Part shown: positions 37,619-51,000 of the stretch, in pieces | How positions within the stretch are numbered: position 1 is the first letter of the stretch | Layout: every line of letters starts with the position of its first letter | Source of the DNA: Nymphaea colorata | Taxonomy: Eukaryota; Streptophyta; Magnoliopsida; Nymphaeales; Nymphaeaceae | Assembly (NCBI RefSeq): GCF_008831285.2 | Contig: NC_045145.1 | Location: 4,692,723-4,752,722 of the forward strand | DNA: 60,000 nucleotides | Direction of reading: 5' to 3' | The notes under the pieces: generated by a model | Databases searched by the model: none | What the model was told of the DNA's origin: nothing | What the model saw: the letters and a program-made list of their open reading frames with translations, nothing else | Made by a program: the position numbers and the translations under genes

Positions 37619-37907
37619 TAAAGGAATACAAAGATGGGCTGAGATAATTTCTCTTATCAATTACAATGTGCTTAGTTGTCTCTTATGCTCTAAGCAAGAG
37701 AATACAAATGTGAATGATACAACAAATATTTGTTGTTACATAACGATTACATTTGTTAAAAGAAAATAACAAATAATGAATTCTACAGGATCAGCTTCAT
37801 GCTAGTCTTCAGGCGAGTGAGGTATTTGCTGATTCTAGATTATTCTAGATCAATCTACATTGTTATTGTGGATCAATCCACACCAATATCAGATCAAACT
37901 ACAGTAT
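37619..37907 (-). repeat. 5' LTR of the copia element
   Basis: Ends next to the primer-binding site at about 37603-37618. The outer boundary is approximate because the terminal TG is degraded. Confidence 0.7.
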
Positions 37908-38008
37908 TATTCTGAAATGATAGTTCTTGTGTTCAATGAACATGTCACAATCTTTGGGATAGATTCATGAGACACTTACAAAGTGTCTTTTTTTGTCAAA
38001 TAACTTTT

Positions 38009-38190
38009 TAGAGATGTTAACAAATCAGATTAGAATCAGATATGCCCATAACCATATCCTTTTTTTAGAATATTCACATATTCAGATGCAAATACGAACA
38101 AACAAAAGTCATGTTTGAATCTAAAATCCTATTTCACAACTAGAATCCAACCAGAATCTGACTTTTACCTTTATATCCAAATCCTCAATT
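38009..38190. mobile_element. truncated relative of the 11841-12250 MITE
   Basis: Starts TAGAGATGTTAAC, aligned to the TIR TAGGGATGTCAAT, and follows the same order of internal blocks (AATCAGATATGC, AATATTCACATATTCA, CTATTTCACAA, TTTTACCTTTATATC). It stops before the right end. Confidence 0.65.
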
Positions 38191-39063
38191 CCGTTAGCGC
38201 CCTCCAACATTAATTCAACACTAACTCAATGACATTAGTACCCCCGAAGAATCAAACTGAGGACGTGGGCTGGTTGCACTACCATCATTTGGTGTATATG
38301 CGAGAGAGTGAGATGATGCTAACATTGCTAAAGACTTGACCCACCATGAATGAGCTAAGGACAACCACTATACAGTATAGTGGAAGCAGAGTACAGTACT
38401 AACAGAAAATAAACAAAATGGTAAAGATGAAACTTCCTTGTTAGACATTACAATCATCCGCCATCAAATGTATGCCAAAGTTCGATTGGTTGCACCTCTA
38501 GAGCTTGTGAATGCTCATCAATTTCATTAGTGTTGTGCCTGGGACTATGGAATGCCCCACTTATTCGGGTCCAAAACCAGATCCGCTCTCTCACTTCAGG
38601 TTCGATATGGAATTTGGATCGAGTTTGGACTGGTCTGCCCAGAACCCACCTCATATATTGGTGCTGCCACATGCTTGCTTATGGAGAGATAACGGCCGAA
38701 GCCAACGCGAGGTTGGCAGGGGCCATGCCCCCCTTCAATTTTTTTTCACACTTATATATGTAATTTAAAAAAAAAATCATTTAGCTCATATAAAAAATTT
38801 TAGAAATTATATATTTTGGCTTTTGTCAGAATTTTGAAAACTATAATTTGATCCCCTAACAAAAAATTCCTAACTCCTTTCCCTAACAAAAAATTCCTAA
38901 CTCCTACCTGCTCTGCCACAGTTGAGCTTCCATACACTCCAACATAATTGAGAATTATGGTTTAGATCCTCGCAAGATGTCTCCTATTTGGAAAATAGGT
39001 TGAAAAGCCCATATTATATATGACAACAACATGCGACCTAGACCTGACGATAGAAACCTCCAA

Positions 39064-39715
39064 GCAGTGGCGGAGCCACAAATTTTTTGGGTAAACATAC
39101 GTTACTTTAAATTTTAAACTTTAATGGACACTCATATATCAAAAGTGAAAAAATGATAAGTATCTACACATAAATAACTCAAATTCTGTGGGCTGGGGTG
39201 GACAATTACCCACAACAGTCACAACAGCTTTGCCGATGCCTTCAAGATAGCACAGTTATCGGATTGAGCAAGATACTGTTCATGGGCACATGCAATGGCA
39301 GAGCCAGAATTTTTTTCAGAAGCGAGCCAAACGAACTTATCTGGATAAAACCAAACTAAATCTGAGTATGGCCAAACTAAATTCGAATATAAAAAATACA
39401 TTACTCAACCAAACTAAATCTGAGTATGGCCAAACTAAATCCGAATATAAAAAATACATTACTCAACCAAATTTTTTCAATTTTTGTAATGTAATTTTTT
39501 TTCAAGTAGTTGGGGTGGGCAACGGCCACGCCCCACCCCCCCCTGGTTAGGGGTGGAGTCAGAAAATTCTAGTTAAGGAGCAATAGTTATAAAATTTTAA
39601 ATTTTTAAGAAACACCTATATATAAATGAAAAAAATTACTTTAAAATACAATATATGAAAATAAGTTTTTTTTTTTTGTTAGTTTGGGTAGGCAAATTAC
39701 CTACATGTTGCCCAC
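39064..39715. repeat. three units of a GGAGCCA ... GGGGTGGGCAA repeat family
   Basis: Units at about 39064-39212, 39294-39540 and 39546-39715. Each opens with a GTGGCGGAGCCA-AATTTTT-like head and closes with a TTGGGGTGGGCAA-type tail followed by T-rich sequence. Weaker relatives lie at 34988-35112 and about 38700-38760. Likely ends of a dispersed transposable element. Confidence 0.5.
39351..39466. repeat. 58-bp tandem duplication, two copies
   Basis: 39351-39408 and 39409-39466 are almost identical, each holding two CCAAACTAAAT steps and ending in an ACATTACTCAA segment. Confidence 0.9.
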
Positions 39716-40029
39716 ACCTGCCGGGCAGGGTAAGAAAATTTTCCGGGCACAATTCGAGAGGAAAACAGGGCACACCCGGCCAACGATGGTGGATGTAAAA
39801 GACTCCGCGACAACATCGTGCAACCGGAGAAAATGAGGAACCGACGTTGCCACAAGACCTGTTATGAAAATCTAATCAATAACTAATATTAGTATGAAAA
39901 CTTGCAAAAACACTCATAGGGAAAACAGAAAGCTTGCATCTCAAGATAAAATAAGTTCTAAGCCAAACCTAAAGTGTGATATAAATTAGTTGCTGCTAAC
40001 AAGTACATCTATTTATTCAATGATTTGTC

Positions 40030-40132
40030 TAGGGGTGGGTATCGGGCCTGCCTGATTCGGAGTCGGGCCCGGGCCAGACCAGGCCTCATTTCTGCGGCCC
40101 GGCCCGGTTTCGATTTATTTTTTTGAAATTAA

Positions 40133-40170
<38 letters not shown>

Positions 40171-40272
40171 AAAATATATAATTTTTTTTTTTTAATTTCC
40201 AGGCCCAGACCTGGCCCGATGAGGTCTAAGAGCTCGAAAACCCGACGGCCCCCGGCCCGACACCCACCCTTA
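40030..40272. mobile_element. foldback MITE with internal (TA)n
   Basis: The left end TAGGGGTGGGTATCGGGCC is matched by the reverse complement of the right end, TAAGGGTGGGTGTCGGGCC (17/19). Further GGCCCGG blocks extend the stem. A (TA)n array (about 40136-40167) lies in the loop. The terminus resembles the hAT-type MITE at 11841, but no target duplication is visible. Confidence 0.65.
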
Positions 40273-41803
40273 TGTCCCCATATTGGAACTTCAATCAGCT
40301 GAAGAGCAAAAGATGAGGCGAGTGTAAAATGATATTTACCATTCAAAATTGGGAAATCTCCAACAAAGTATAAAAACATAGATCAATAGTCGAAGGACAC
40401 AAAAAGTTCTATGGCACAACAATATGGAGTGACCGACGACAAAATTGCCTAGTGCTTCAGAACTAAGGAAATCAGTCGAAATTTTACAAATTGCATTGTT
40501 ATCCAGCTTCGCATTCTTGTTCATAAGAAATTGCACTCAATACTAAACCACAAAACCTACATCCTTTTAAAGGCCTTTGGTATCCATTTCCTTGAAGTAA
40601 TACCAAGAATTTATATAATTGGATGTAGCAAACCCATGGGTTGCGGGAGGACTTCTAATTAATTCCGCCACAATAGAACTCATATTATCATAGAGTTAAG
40701 CAGAAGTGCTTTCACACCATCTCATACTGAGAAAAGAAACGCTTGCTGCTTCGTTTTCTCTCTATGATGAACTGCTTCTCTTCCTCTCTCTCTAATTATC
40801 CTTCTTGTTTACATTTCGTGTCGAGAGCTTTGACCAACCATGGAAGAAAGGTGTTCTATCCTTGTCTATTTTATTGGGCTTTCATTGGCGTTTTTTTTTG
40901 ATAAGTCACTTAACTTACACAAATACATAAACGAATGCAAAGAAAACAATTCCAACGTGAAAGGAAAATCAAGAAACGTAAATCCTTGTGTCAGAGCATC
41001 ATCAAATAAATCAAAACATGATCAATGCTATTAATGCATCGCACAACTTTCTCTTGTACAGCGAGAGTGACGATTCTTTTTTTTTTTAGAGAGAGAAAGA
41101 GGGAGAGAGAGAGATGTGATTCATTATTGTGAGGAGAAGAGACAAAGAAACAAGAAACTAAAGGAAGCCAAAACAAAATAAAGACCAAACAAATAAAAGG
41201 AGGCCGAAAAAAAAAAAAACTCGAGGGGAAACTAGCCAGTAACACCAGGTGAGCCGCTAGGAACAATTGGCAAAGGGGTGATGGGGTATAAAGGAGGAGG
41301 GTGTGGGGAAAAGTAGGGTCAATAGAATGGTTAAAAGGGGAGATTAAGTGAGAGTAAAAAGTTGAAGAAAGAAAAGGCAAAAAGTAAAAAGATGATACCA
41401 GAACTAAAAAAGAAGGGCTTACTTGTGAGATATAGCGATGAATCACTCCAGCAAAGGTGCAATGAGAACCGACAAAAGGGAAAAGAGAGAGGCCAGGACA
41501 GCGAGGGCTGGGGGAGAAGAAGAAGTTACCTGCATGCTATACATGGTACATAGCCCATCGAGACATGACAACTGTACCCCTAACCCACTTGCATACGGTT
41601 CTTGGCCCACTTTTATCAATAGGTAGCATACATAGGAACTTATGCACGATGCAAATGTGCACCGACAAGGTTTCCAAGAGGGAGGAAGCAAGGGGATATA
41701 AAAAGAAAAAGAGCAATTAGTCGTGTGAGAGAGAGATTAGACAGTGTAATTTTGGGAAAGGAGAGGATCAAAGATTAATTGGATATGATTTGAAGAGACG
41801 AGA

Positions 41804-41951
41804 CTTTTATTGTAATTGACAATATATAGTTAGTATAAAGCCATTACGTGATTCAAAGCTATAATCCATGAGAATTGCTTTTATTGTGATTGACAATATA
41901 CAATCAGTATAAAGCCATTACGTGATTCAAAGCTATAATCCATGGACTGGA
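41804..41951. repeat. 74-bp tandem duplication, two copies
   Basis: 41804-41877 and 41878-41951 share TATAAAGCCATTACGTGATT and the segments on both sides, with a few substitutions. Confidence 0.9.
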
Positions 41952-42428
41952 ACTACATCTAAAGTCTCTTATGAACCGTTACTTCAATTTTTTATGTTTA
42001 ACCATTCAAATGTGAAAGGATATCTTAAAAACAATAATAATAATTTTTTCCTGTTTTTGATTTTTTGCTTTTTGCTTTATTGTCAAGAACCAAGGGCATT
42101 TTCATAATTTCGTTTTAAACCCCGTACAAGTTTGTGGAGATGCAGGTGGTTACATGAATAATTCAGAAAGTTTGAGCTGCTTCATAAGGTTAGTCGTAAA
42201 ATATGGGCCCTTTTGTGAAAATTTGGAAAAGACATTGGTTGGTGAAGTGCGAAGAAGGGAAGTCGTGAACTCTCGATCGATCGAACATTTCTTCCCCAAA
42301 ATTTTGCCTTCTGGCGTCTTCTCTTGTTGTTGTCGAGTTTGCTGGCGTGGGAGTTCCTTCGGTCTCTTGAAAGCTCCTGCCTTCGCAGGTTCCTGAGTTG
42401 ATCGACTGGGTATTCTGATGGTAATGAA

Positions 42429-45400
42429 ATGAGGGGATTGCAAGAGGTGATCGTGCTATCGTCGCCTGTCTTGCCGCCGCCGGCGGAGACGGTGGCGGCG
42501 AAAAGTGAAGCAACAGCCGGCACAATGGGGTTCCTGTGGAGGTGGGCTTCCGGATGCCACGGCTGGTGGCTAGACGCTGGACTCGTCGTCCCTTCGTTCC
42601 TTTTCCTTGTATTCCTTCTCTCGCAGGCGAAGAAGAGCATTACGAAGCTTGCACATGGGCGCTCGTACATAATGATCACGTACTACGCTCTGCTCTGGAT
42701 CGTTGCAGTCCTTAATTTCCTGTGGTGCTTGCTCCAGGTAATGAGATGGTCCTATTTCCTCGAGGTCCTGACCCCTGGCCGTTAATATATTTCCTTATGA
42801 TTTCGGCCGTTAGAGTTTGAGTTTGATGCCGAATTGGTTAAAATTGTGCAATTTTGCGGTTTTGAGATTTCTGTCTTGATGAATTATATTTCCCAATTTT
42901 GGGGTTTCGTCTCTATGTCGAGCTCTCTGATCTTTAACGGGCAGAAATTCCACAGTTTTTTTGGCGGATTAGGATCTTCTGTAGGCCAGGTTAGTGGATT
43001 TATCAATACCTTTGAAGTTGGGGTCGGCTGAAGTATATATCGTTGTTGAACTCGTGGTCTGGTAGCATGGACAATTATACTGGTATGGTGAAATTCAACT
43101 AGGAGTTGGTAAATGCAAGAAAGGTACTATGGTATGGGGTGTATACTCCTTTGTTTGTTAGTTTTTTATGAAGCATCGAATTGTTTCTGGTTTTTGTTAC
43201 TAAGAAAGTACTCTGTTGTACTTGTTTAGGAACTAAAAATTGACGGAGATTAAGACGGAAGGTTTAGCAAAGCGAATTACAACTTCCAACGACATAGGGA
43301 TGAAATTAGTGCAACATTTGGTTAGTTGAAGAGTTCAATCGTAGTGTCAAAGAAAAACAGTTTGAAATACAAAACTAGCTTAAAAAAGGCCAACAATATG
43401 TTGTAATAGCTTGGACATCAACCATTAGCTTGGGGTTTGGTCTCCCACCGGTTTTACTAAATAGTTGGGTAAATGAGAACTTGCTGAGGCATCTCATACT
43501 TCATCTGCGATTTTCCAAGTAAACCAAATCATGAAAAATCAGTAACTATTCTCATATTTAACAAATCGGGTGTGAAGGTCCTTCAAGATTTTGAAAACTT
43601 TGTTGCATGGAATCAACTTGTGAGATGGCGTTAACAGTCTAGGTAAACTACTGGAAAGGGTGATGTACTTGGTTAGCTATACCAATCAAAATTCGTTCAC
43701 CTCAAGTAAGCGGATACAATAACCAATCCGAGTATTCATTTCTTTCACTCAGTAAGGAGAGAACGTTCATTTTTGAGGCCAAGTTTTGTGAAAGGGAACA
43801 TATTGGATCTGTCTTGTCTAAATGGCAAGGAAAGTGAGCTACCAACAAAGACTATACATAAAGGTTTTACAGTGAAACGAAACACATTGGCATCTATCTT
43901 GTCCACAGTGCAAGAAAACTGAATTACCGATAAAGGCTGCCCATAATGGTTTTACAAAAAGCTGACCTCGTTACATATCTCACTGCTACTCATTGTGACA
44001 TTGTGTTTTTTGCGTGTGCTTCTGGAATCAAATCTCGGAGGTTTTTTTGTAGTCATTGAAAAATGAATTTGAGTTTATGTGTCAGTGTTGATCAACAAGC
44101 AAGAATGGAGTCGTAAGGCATCTTTTTTCTTTTTTTGGTTAGGTTTGAGAAACTTCCTATAGAAATCTTGGGACTGTTCTTTGCATTTGCAAAGCGGTAA
44201 GAACCAAGCTGAGGAACTATAGAAGATATGACCATAGAAAAGATTCCAGTCATGAGAATGTTGATGTACATTGTGTCACTGAAAAACGAATATCAATGGA
44301 TGTGACTCTGGAGAATTTGAAAATGGATTTTATATGGAGGGATTGCATTACTGGTCTGCCAGAACTGAGCCAACCAAATTTGAGACTGCTTAAACTAGGC
44401 TCCATCTGAAGAGTATTAGATCAAGCCTGGTCTGAACCTCAATCTGGCTTGGGTTGACCAAGCTTAATGAATAATTTGGCTTGTCTAAGTGCATATCTAG
44501 CTGAATAAGGAAAGGATTTTTAAACATTTTTCCTTATGGTCAAGATCAACAATAAAGAAAATCTATGGGTTTTGAACCAGGGAACTTTGAGGTGAACAGA
44601 AATCATTACCCTAAAAATCACCTACTGTGATAAATGTCGAAACTTGAAACAAGTTATGGTTATACTTTTTGGTACTCAAAGCCTAACTAAGTTCAAATGC
44701 TGGCAAATCCAGCTCAACTTTTTTTTTGTCATGTGAGTTGGATTCAAGGTGAATTTAAACAAGTTAAGACTGCTTAAATTTGGGTTACATAGCTAATCAT
44801 TAACCCTATTAGTTAGATGAAAAAGTGTGGGTGGGGTGGCAGACATGACCAGTATCAAGGAAATAATAACGGCTAAGCTGGGAATTTCAGAAACATTTGC
44901 ATTTTGAATTAGACAACTGAGCTACTAGAAAGATGGAAGTACGGGCATGTTTTTAAGTGACAGAGGAAGTCAAATGTTCTTTGTTACTCTTGGCGCCAAC
45001 CATCAAGTTTGAGGTGCGAACTGGTGTATTGTTGTGTCAGGTTTGGACTGTAGAAGGGTATCAGTGAAATTTTTTAGAAGCTAAGAATTTCAGTAAGTTT
45101 TCTCACATAAATTATTTATTTGTTGGGCTGGGACCTAGTGATGCTCTATTGCAAAAGAGCCACATTAGGAGTTCCTTTTTTAGAATGAAGATATTTTCTT
45201 TGCTGGCGTTTCTTGCTTGCCTGTTATGTATAATTTGAAGAGAGAATTCTACTTGGTTGGCAGATATTTCCATGCCTTGATTTTCCTCTAGGGTTCCTTG
45301 AGTTTCTATAAGTTATTTATTTGTATATGGCCTGATCTGAATCACATTCTTTTCATGATCTGTGGTTCGGAGGCTTCAGACTACCATTGGTTAGTCAAAG

Positions 45401-46649
45401 AGGTAAGAGATGGCTATTGGCTTGGAGAAGATGCCTGGCCTGGCTGGTAAAAGCCTTTAGACATAGTGCTTTATAAAATTAATGTTGATTCATTAGACAT
45501 GTAGATTAGATGTCTTTTGGGCAAAAGAAAAACAAACTGGTTTTGACTGGACTTTGTAGGCCCTTTTGGGAAAGCTCTTCATTATGCTATAAGGTCTTCT
45601 TCTACGATGACTTGTATGTGCATGTAGTTGGGATTGGACAATATTCAATTTGCTCATTGAGTTACGTATACAGTAATATAATCATTCCTTTTAACTAGAA
45701 TAAACATACAATAATGTAATCTTTGTCCCGAGAATATTCTTTCATAAAAAACAAAAGAAATTCGTCTTCTAGCACTCTAGTGCTACTCACATTGAATATG
45801 TACATTTTTTTTTTCTCAAATTCAATAAAATCATTAGATCTAAATACCACTAAGCATATCAATGTGTTTAGATCCAATATAGAAAAGATATAAATCTTAA
45901 ATAAAGGTGTAAAGCAGTCAAAATCAGATCATGCTCCAAAAGAGTACAACGTTTATTGTGAGATCCAAATGCAACAGCTAAATGGATATATAAAACAAAA
46001 TTTTGGACATATTTAATATCAGTATCGACCCAAAATGACAACGAATATTCGTAAAGCAAGCATGATAATATCTATTTGAACCACATAAATAGGATATGAA
46101 TTTTTAACCAATATCCAAACAAATTAAGATCTGAATATATCATGAACCAAAAATGAATATAAATATGGATCTTAAGTAACGATTAGATCCAAAGCAAAAA
46201 TTCTTTGTCCGTTGTGAGTTACTTTGATGCACCCAATTATGATCGGAAACAAAAGCATTGGGAGTTGATGTTTCCTAAGTCTTTCACCATCTTCTACTTG
46301 GTAGGCTAATGGTTCTTTTCTTGATGATTGTGATACACATGTACTCTTATCTTTTTTCAAAAGCTTGGGATAATAAAGAAAAACTAGAAAATGATAAGAT
46401 CATGATATTTTGTAAAATATCCCAAAATGAAAAAATTGTGCTTTTTCAAATATTATTTTGTTAATATGTTTAAAAATTTTTGAGATTCTTTTTAACATTT
46501 TAGCCTCCGTTTAAATTTTTATTAGTGTTTTGTAGGAAAAGTAGTAATAAACTTCATAATGTTTCCATTAATTTTTTATTTTTATATTTTGTTGAATACT
46601 GAGATTTTCACGAGAAAACAAATTTCCCAATTAATACTTGAGGAAACAA

Positions 46650-46695
<46 letters not shown>

Positions 46696-47438
46696 TTATC
46701 TGTACCGTACGATATGGGCTAGTGTCGTACGATACAACTCGTTTGAGTGAAGAAAACCTAGACGATATGGGCTCGATATGCGATACGCCTGTGTATCGTG
46801 CCCGTATCGGGTATACCGTACAATACGGGGAGGTGTATTGTACAATACACACGATCCCCCCCTTATCTTACGATACAGGGTTACAACGGACCCCAATGCC
46901 CCTTTTTGTGTCATTATTTTAGATTGAGTCCCTCTCTCCCTCTTTCTAAACTTCTCTAAAGGCTGTGAGAAGGAGAGATTTGCTGGTTTCTCCAAAAGAT
47001 CGCTGTTTTGGGGAAGAAACCATTGGTTTGACCATCGGTTTGATGAACTCGTGATGTAGATTTCTAGACTCTATAACACTCTAAAGTCTAAAGTCTCAAC
47101 TCGTGCGTGATAGATGCTCTTTAAACTTGTGATGGATCATAGATGTTTTACTATTTATTTTGAATATCTTAGTCTTACTTTTCATTTTTTGAATTTGTTG
47201 CTGAATATTTGCCTATGGTTTATGAATGATGAATGATGAATCATTAATGTTCTTTATGTGTGTTGGGTTTTTTTATATGAAATACATTGTTCTTGTTTTT
47301 TCTGCTTTAGATATTTTTCCTTATTTTTTGGTGTTTTTTAATTAAAAAATCAATTTTACGATACATCATGGTACATTTACGATAGATTATGATACGGTGT
47401 ATAGGTCAGCCCAACCAATACGATACGATATGCCAGTG

Positions 47439-47495
<57 letters not shown>

Positions 47496-48030
47496 AGAGA
47501 GAGAGAGAGAGACTCCAAATAGGTAGCTGGAGAATCCTTGGGCCTTTTTCTTTTCTAAGCGGATAAAACCTCATATACTAGACTTGATGGGGATCACCTA
47601 GGACATCAATTCAAGGAGATTGGATGGTGGATATTCAGTTGCAAATATAGAAAGCAATTTGTCTTTTTCAAGAATCCATAATATCCTTCAGAGGATGAGA
47701 CATGGAAAGACGAAAGAGAAACAAATGACTTTTCATAAACGAAATTCCTTGTCTTTTTTGAGGGGTAGTTTGGACTCTTGAATAAACAACTTGTCTTTTA
47801 TATTTGTAACTTAATCTCTACTATTTGTTCTTCTTGGAATCGATGGCCTGGATGATTCCTACTAAAGGTTTGGTATATAGGGTCTGATATGATAGCTACC
47901 TATTTCCTATATATATATATATATATATACATACTGTCCATTTGGCCTCTCAAAAATGCAGTCTGATGCATTGCATTGGGCTGTTTGTGTGAGAGGCCGA
48001 AAGCATCCAGATGGCCAGATAAATCCGTGT

Positions 48031-48068
<38 letters not shown>

Positions 48069-51000
48069 GTTTGTGTGTGTGTATGTGTGTTTGTATGTGT
48101 TCCATAAAACAATGGACAGACAATACTTCTATGCTGCCATTTTTTTTTTTGGGTGTTTTTGAATGAAAGATATAGGGCTTGGTATACCAATCATCTCTTC
48201 TTAATCTTAAATGATAGTTGACCCCAATCCTTTGATCAACAGTGTTCAGTTGGTATTTTGGGGATGTCATGTGGTCCTTCACTTTAGTTTGTGAAGCTCC
48301 GAGTGGCAGTGTATTCAGATGGATAAACTGTTCTGCTACTCAGCCTAGCATATCTCTTCGGAAAATCTGATTGCTGTTACCCATCACTTTTCTTCATCCC
48401 TATAACGTTTAATGGATGATATCCTCTCACTGAAGGTACATTGGAGACCTTCCATATGTTGTCCAAAAATCTTGAGGGTCCATAAGATTTGAGATATAAG
48501 GATATGAAATCCCTTTTTTTTCTGATAGGCAAAAGGCAAAAGATAAAAACGCTGGACAGTGGATCTGTTTATCTACATGTAATTGGTGGGTCTCAACTCT
48601 GATGACCTGACCTCAAGTATTTGAGAGAAGGTCAGGTCTATAAGAGACCGTGCCATGCTTAGCCTTGGTAATTGTGTCCAGGGATGTCTGACCGAGATTC
48701 TTGTCATGCAACACCCTGAGAGTATTTTGCATGTCGGTTGTTCTTACCTTTATTTGATATCAAGTGCAATTGGTGGACATGGCGTTTGATATTAATAAGG
48801 CTATCAAGTAATATTTAATCCTCAGATCTTTCTTTATATATGTGAATATGATGTTTGCTAGCTAAAGTCTTTTTTTTTATTCATTTGCTGAAACTGTGGC
48901 ATGTCATAGGACCTTGATATAAAAAATTACATTCTTCTCTGGATTTCAGGCATGGCAATGTACTGCTGGGAAAGAGTTTGCTTGGAATCTTTTGTCATTG
49001 TTAACTACTACTGGGATGTTGTTCCTTGAAGTGAGCTTGCTTGCATTTTTACTCCAAGGAAACCAGTATAGTGGCTTGGAAGCTCTCATGCGTACACTTA
49101 TTATTTCGGGAATCATCGTATGCTTTGATTTTTTCCTCAAGGTAAGCTTTCAATTCTCTGTTTGGAACCATGTCTAAGGATGTGCATACATGAATTATTC
49201 GTTGATTGAACAATGAGCTCATTTCTTGAGTTGTTGTTTTCCAAATGGGTTAATTTAGATACTGTAATTTTGTTATTATTGTAGCTTCTAGGTTTGATTG
49301 TTAATGCAACACTTGTTTTCAATGTTTTGTCCAATGGAATACCGAAAATTTGAAACTTGATCTCCAAATTGGCGGTTCTTCTGCAAGAGCTGCAAGAGCA
49401 CTTTGACCTCCTCATTTTGTTATCAAAGTGGACATAAGATTTTTAAGGGGTTCTTCAATAATTTGGATGGTAGCATTAGTAGCCAAAAGTGCTAGCTGGC
49501 ACATGGACACTAATCTCCCTGATCTCATGCCTAGTCTGTAGTAGTTATCTGTCTGGATGAAAAGAATTATTAATTATTATAAATTGGTACCAAATAAACG
49601 TCAAGTTTTGCATATCCATGATGCATTCTGAATTTTTTTTCTGCACAACATAAATGAAATGGGCTTAACTATTGCAAAATGTGCATCTTTAGAACGTTTG
49701 GAAAGCAGTTCTGTCAGTAAGGCATTCATTAGGTGCACTGATGCAAACCTAGCGCAGTTTTAGCCATTAAAGTGACCAGTTTGACTCTGAATCCACATGT
49801 ATTATTAATTATTTGAGGAGATTAAACATTCTTATCTAAGGGCTGATAATTCCATGTCGTTTGACCATTGAAATAATAATGTAAGATAAAAGTGCCAGAT
49901 ATGCTTTTCAGTGTGGAATTTCCACAATAATGGTAATTTCTTAGTCTTGGTCTTAAAATTATTGTTTAGCACCTAATACCTTGAAAATTGTTGGGTAGCT
50001 CCTTTCCTTGTTAGAAGGAGATGCATTAAAAAAATTAAGGAACCAATAGGCAAGACAATAAGCCCCCATATGAACATTATACATTATTCAAATCCTTTAC
50101 AAAAATAACCCCCCCGAGCTTTAGACTGCTGGCTTGTTGGTCCAAGACTCCAAATATAATCCCCACTCACATATAAGGAATCAATGAAAGAAGTGTAAGA
50201 CAGGTTTCCATTCCCTGCCTTGAGGTAGATTCTCCATTATCTTATGCTAAACCCAGGAAAAATCCTGGCCAAGTGCAGACCTGAGGCATCCATGCCTTCC
50301 ACTTCCAATCACTTGAGAGAATAATGGCATCTTTCACTTCAGCACCCAATCGCATCTCATCTAAGCCATCAATAAATCTCCTCCTTCACTCATGCCCAAC
50401 CAAGATGCATTTCCTATTTGGCCAGGTCACTGTGGAACTGAAAGATGGAAGCTATTGATTCCCTATTAATGGAAATTCTTCTCTGGCCCAGGTTCCAGAT
50501 CCCAAATCTTCCCTCCACGTCTATTACTTTAGCACCTCATGGTGATGAGGATTATGCTGAGATGAAGAATTTACTATCTAATTTAATCTGACCCATGCAG
50601 AAGTTGAGTGAATGTGATCTGTGAATTTTGTTTTGAGCATAGCTTTCATTATGTGGAGAAATCTAATTGTGAATGCTCTCACTTTCTGATAAAATTGTGT
50701 TTAACGTCTAGGCGATCTACATCTTTGGTTTTGGAGTCCCTTTATTTGTGGACAACAAGGATGAACAAGATCAGCATAAGTGGATACTCTGGGTCTTCCA
50801 TCGGCTTTTGCTTACTTCAGTGTATGCAATGGTGTTCTTCATGCACCACACAAAATGGAGAGACAGGTTACCAGGTAAATTGTACTTCACATCATCTGTA
50901 CTTGTTGTTAGAACACTGGACCTGTGCAAGTGTTTTGATTTCAGATGCCTCTTTGTATCACTGTTTATTCTTCAAAATTCTGAGGGAGACTTGATGCGGA

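Larger units (their letters stand above)
36138..37907 (-). mobile_element. truncated Ty1/copia LTR retrotransposon
   Basis: Two direct repeats of about 270-290 bp (36138-36408 and about 37619-37907) share long blocks such as the ATTATTCTAGAT and ACAAATATTTG segments. On the - strand, TGATATCAAAGCACTC follows the 5' LTR (initiator-Met primer-binding site, mutated), and a GAAGGGGGAT polypurine tract precedes the 3' LTR at about 36425-36433. The 1.2 kb interior holds only gag and protease remnants. Reverse transcriptase, integrase and RNase H are absent. Confidence 0.85.
37908..42428. other. repeat-rich intergenic region
   Basis: No gene. It holds a truncated MITE (38009-38190), several GGAGCCA/GGGGTGGGCAA repeat units (38.7-39.7 kb), a 58-bp tandem duplication, a foldback element (40030-40272), GA/purine-rich sequence (41080-41420) and a 74-bp tandem duplication (41804-41951). 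Confidence 0.6.
42738..48949 (+). other. 6.2 kb intron 1 of the CAND2-like gene
   Basis: Donor GTAATG, acceptor ATTTCAG; joins ..LLQ to AWQC.. in phase 0. The first 3.9 kb is unique AT-rich sequence with degenerate GAGCCAACC-type repeats near 44350-44470. From 46652 it holds three (TA)n-linked repeat structures and a foldback repeat. No coding sequence. Confidence 0.75.

Noticed and set aside
42182-42679. 165-codon - strand open frame over the CAND2-like start
   Set aside because: Antisense to a well-supported first exon; Arg/Ser-rich shadow of GC-rich coding sequence.
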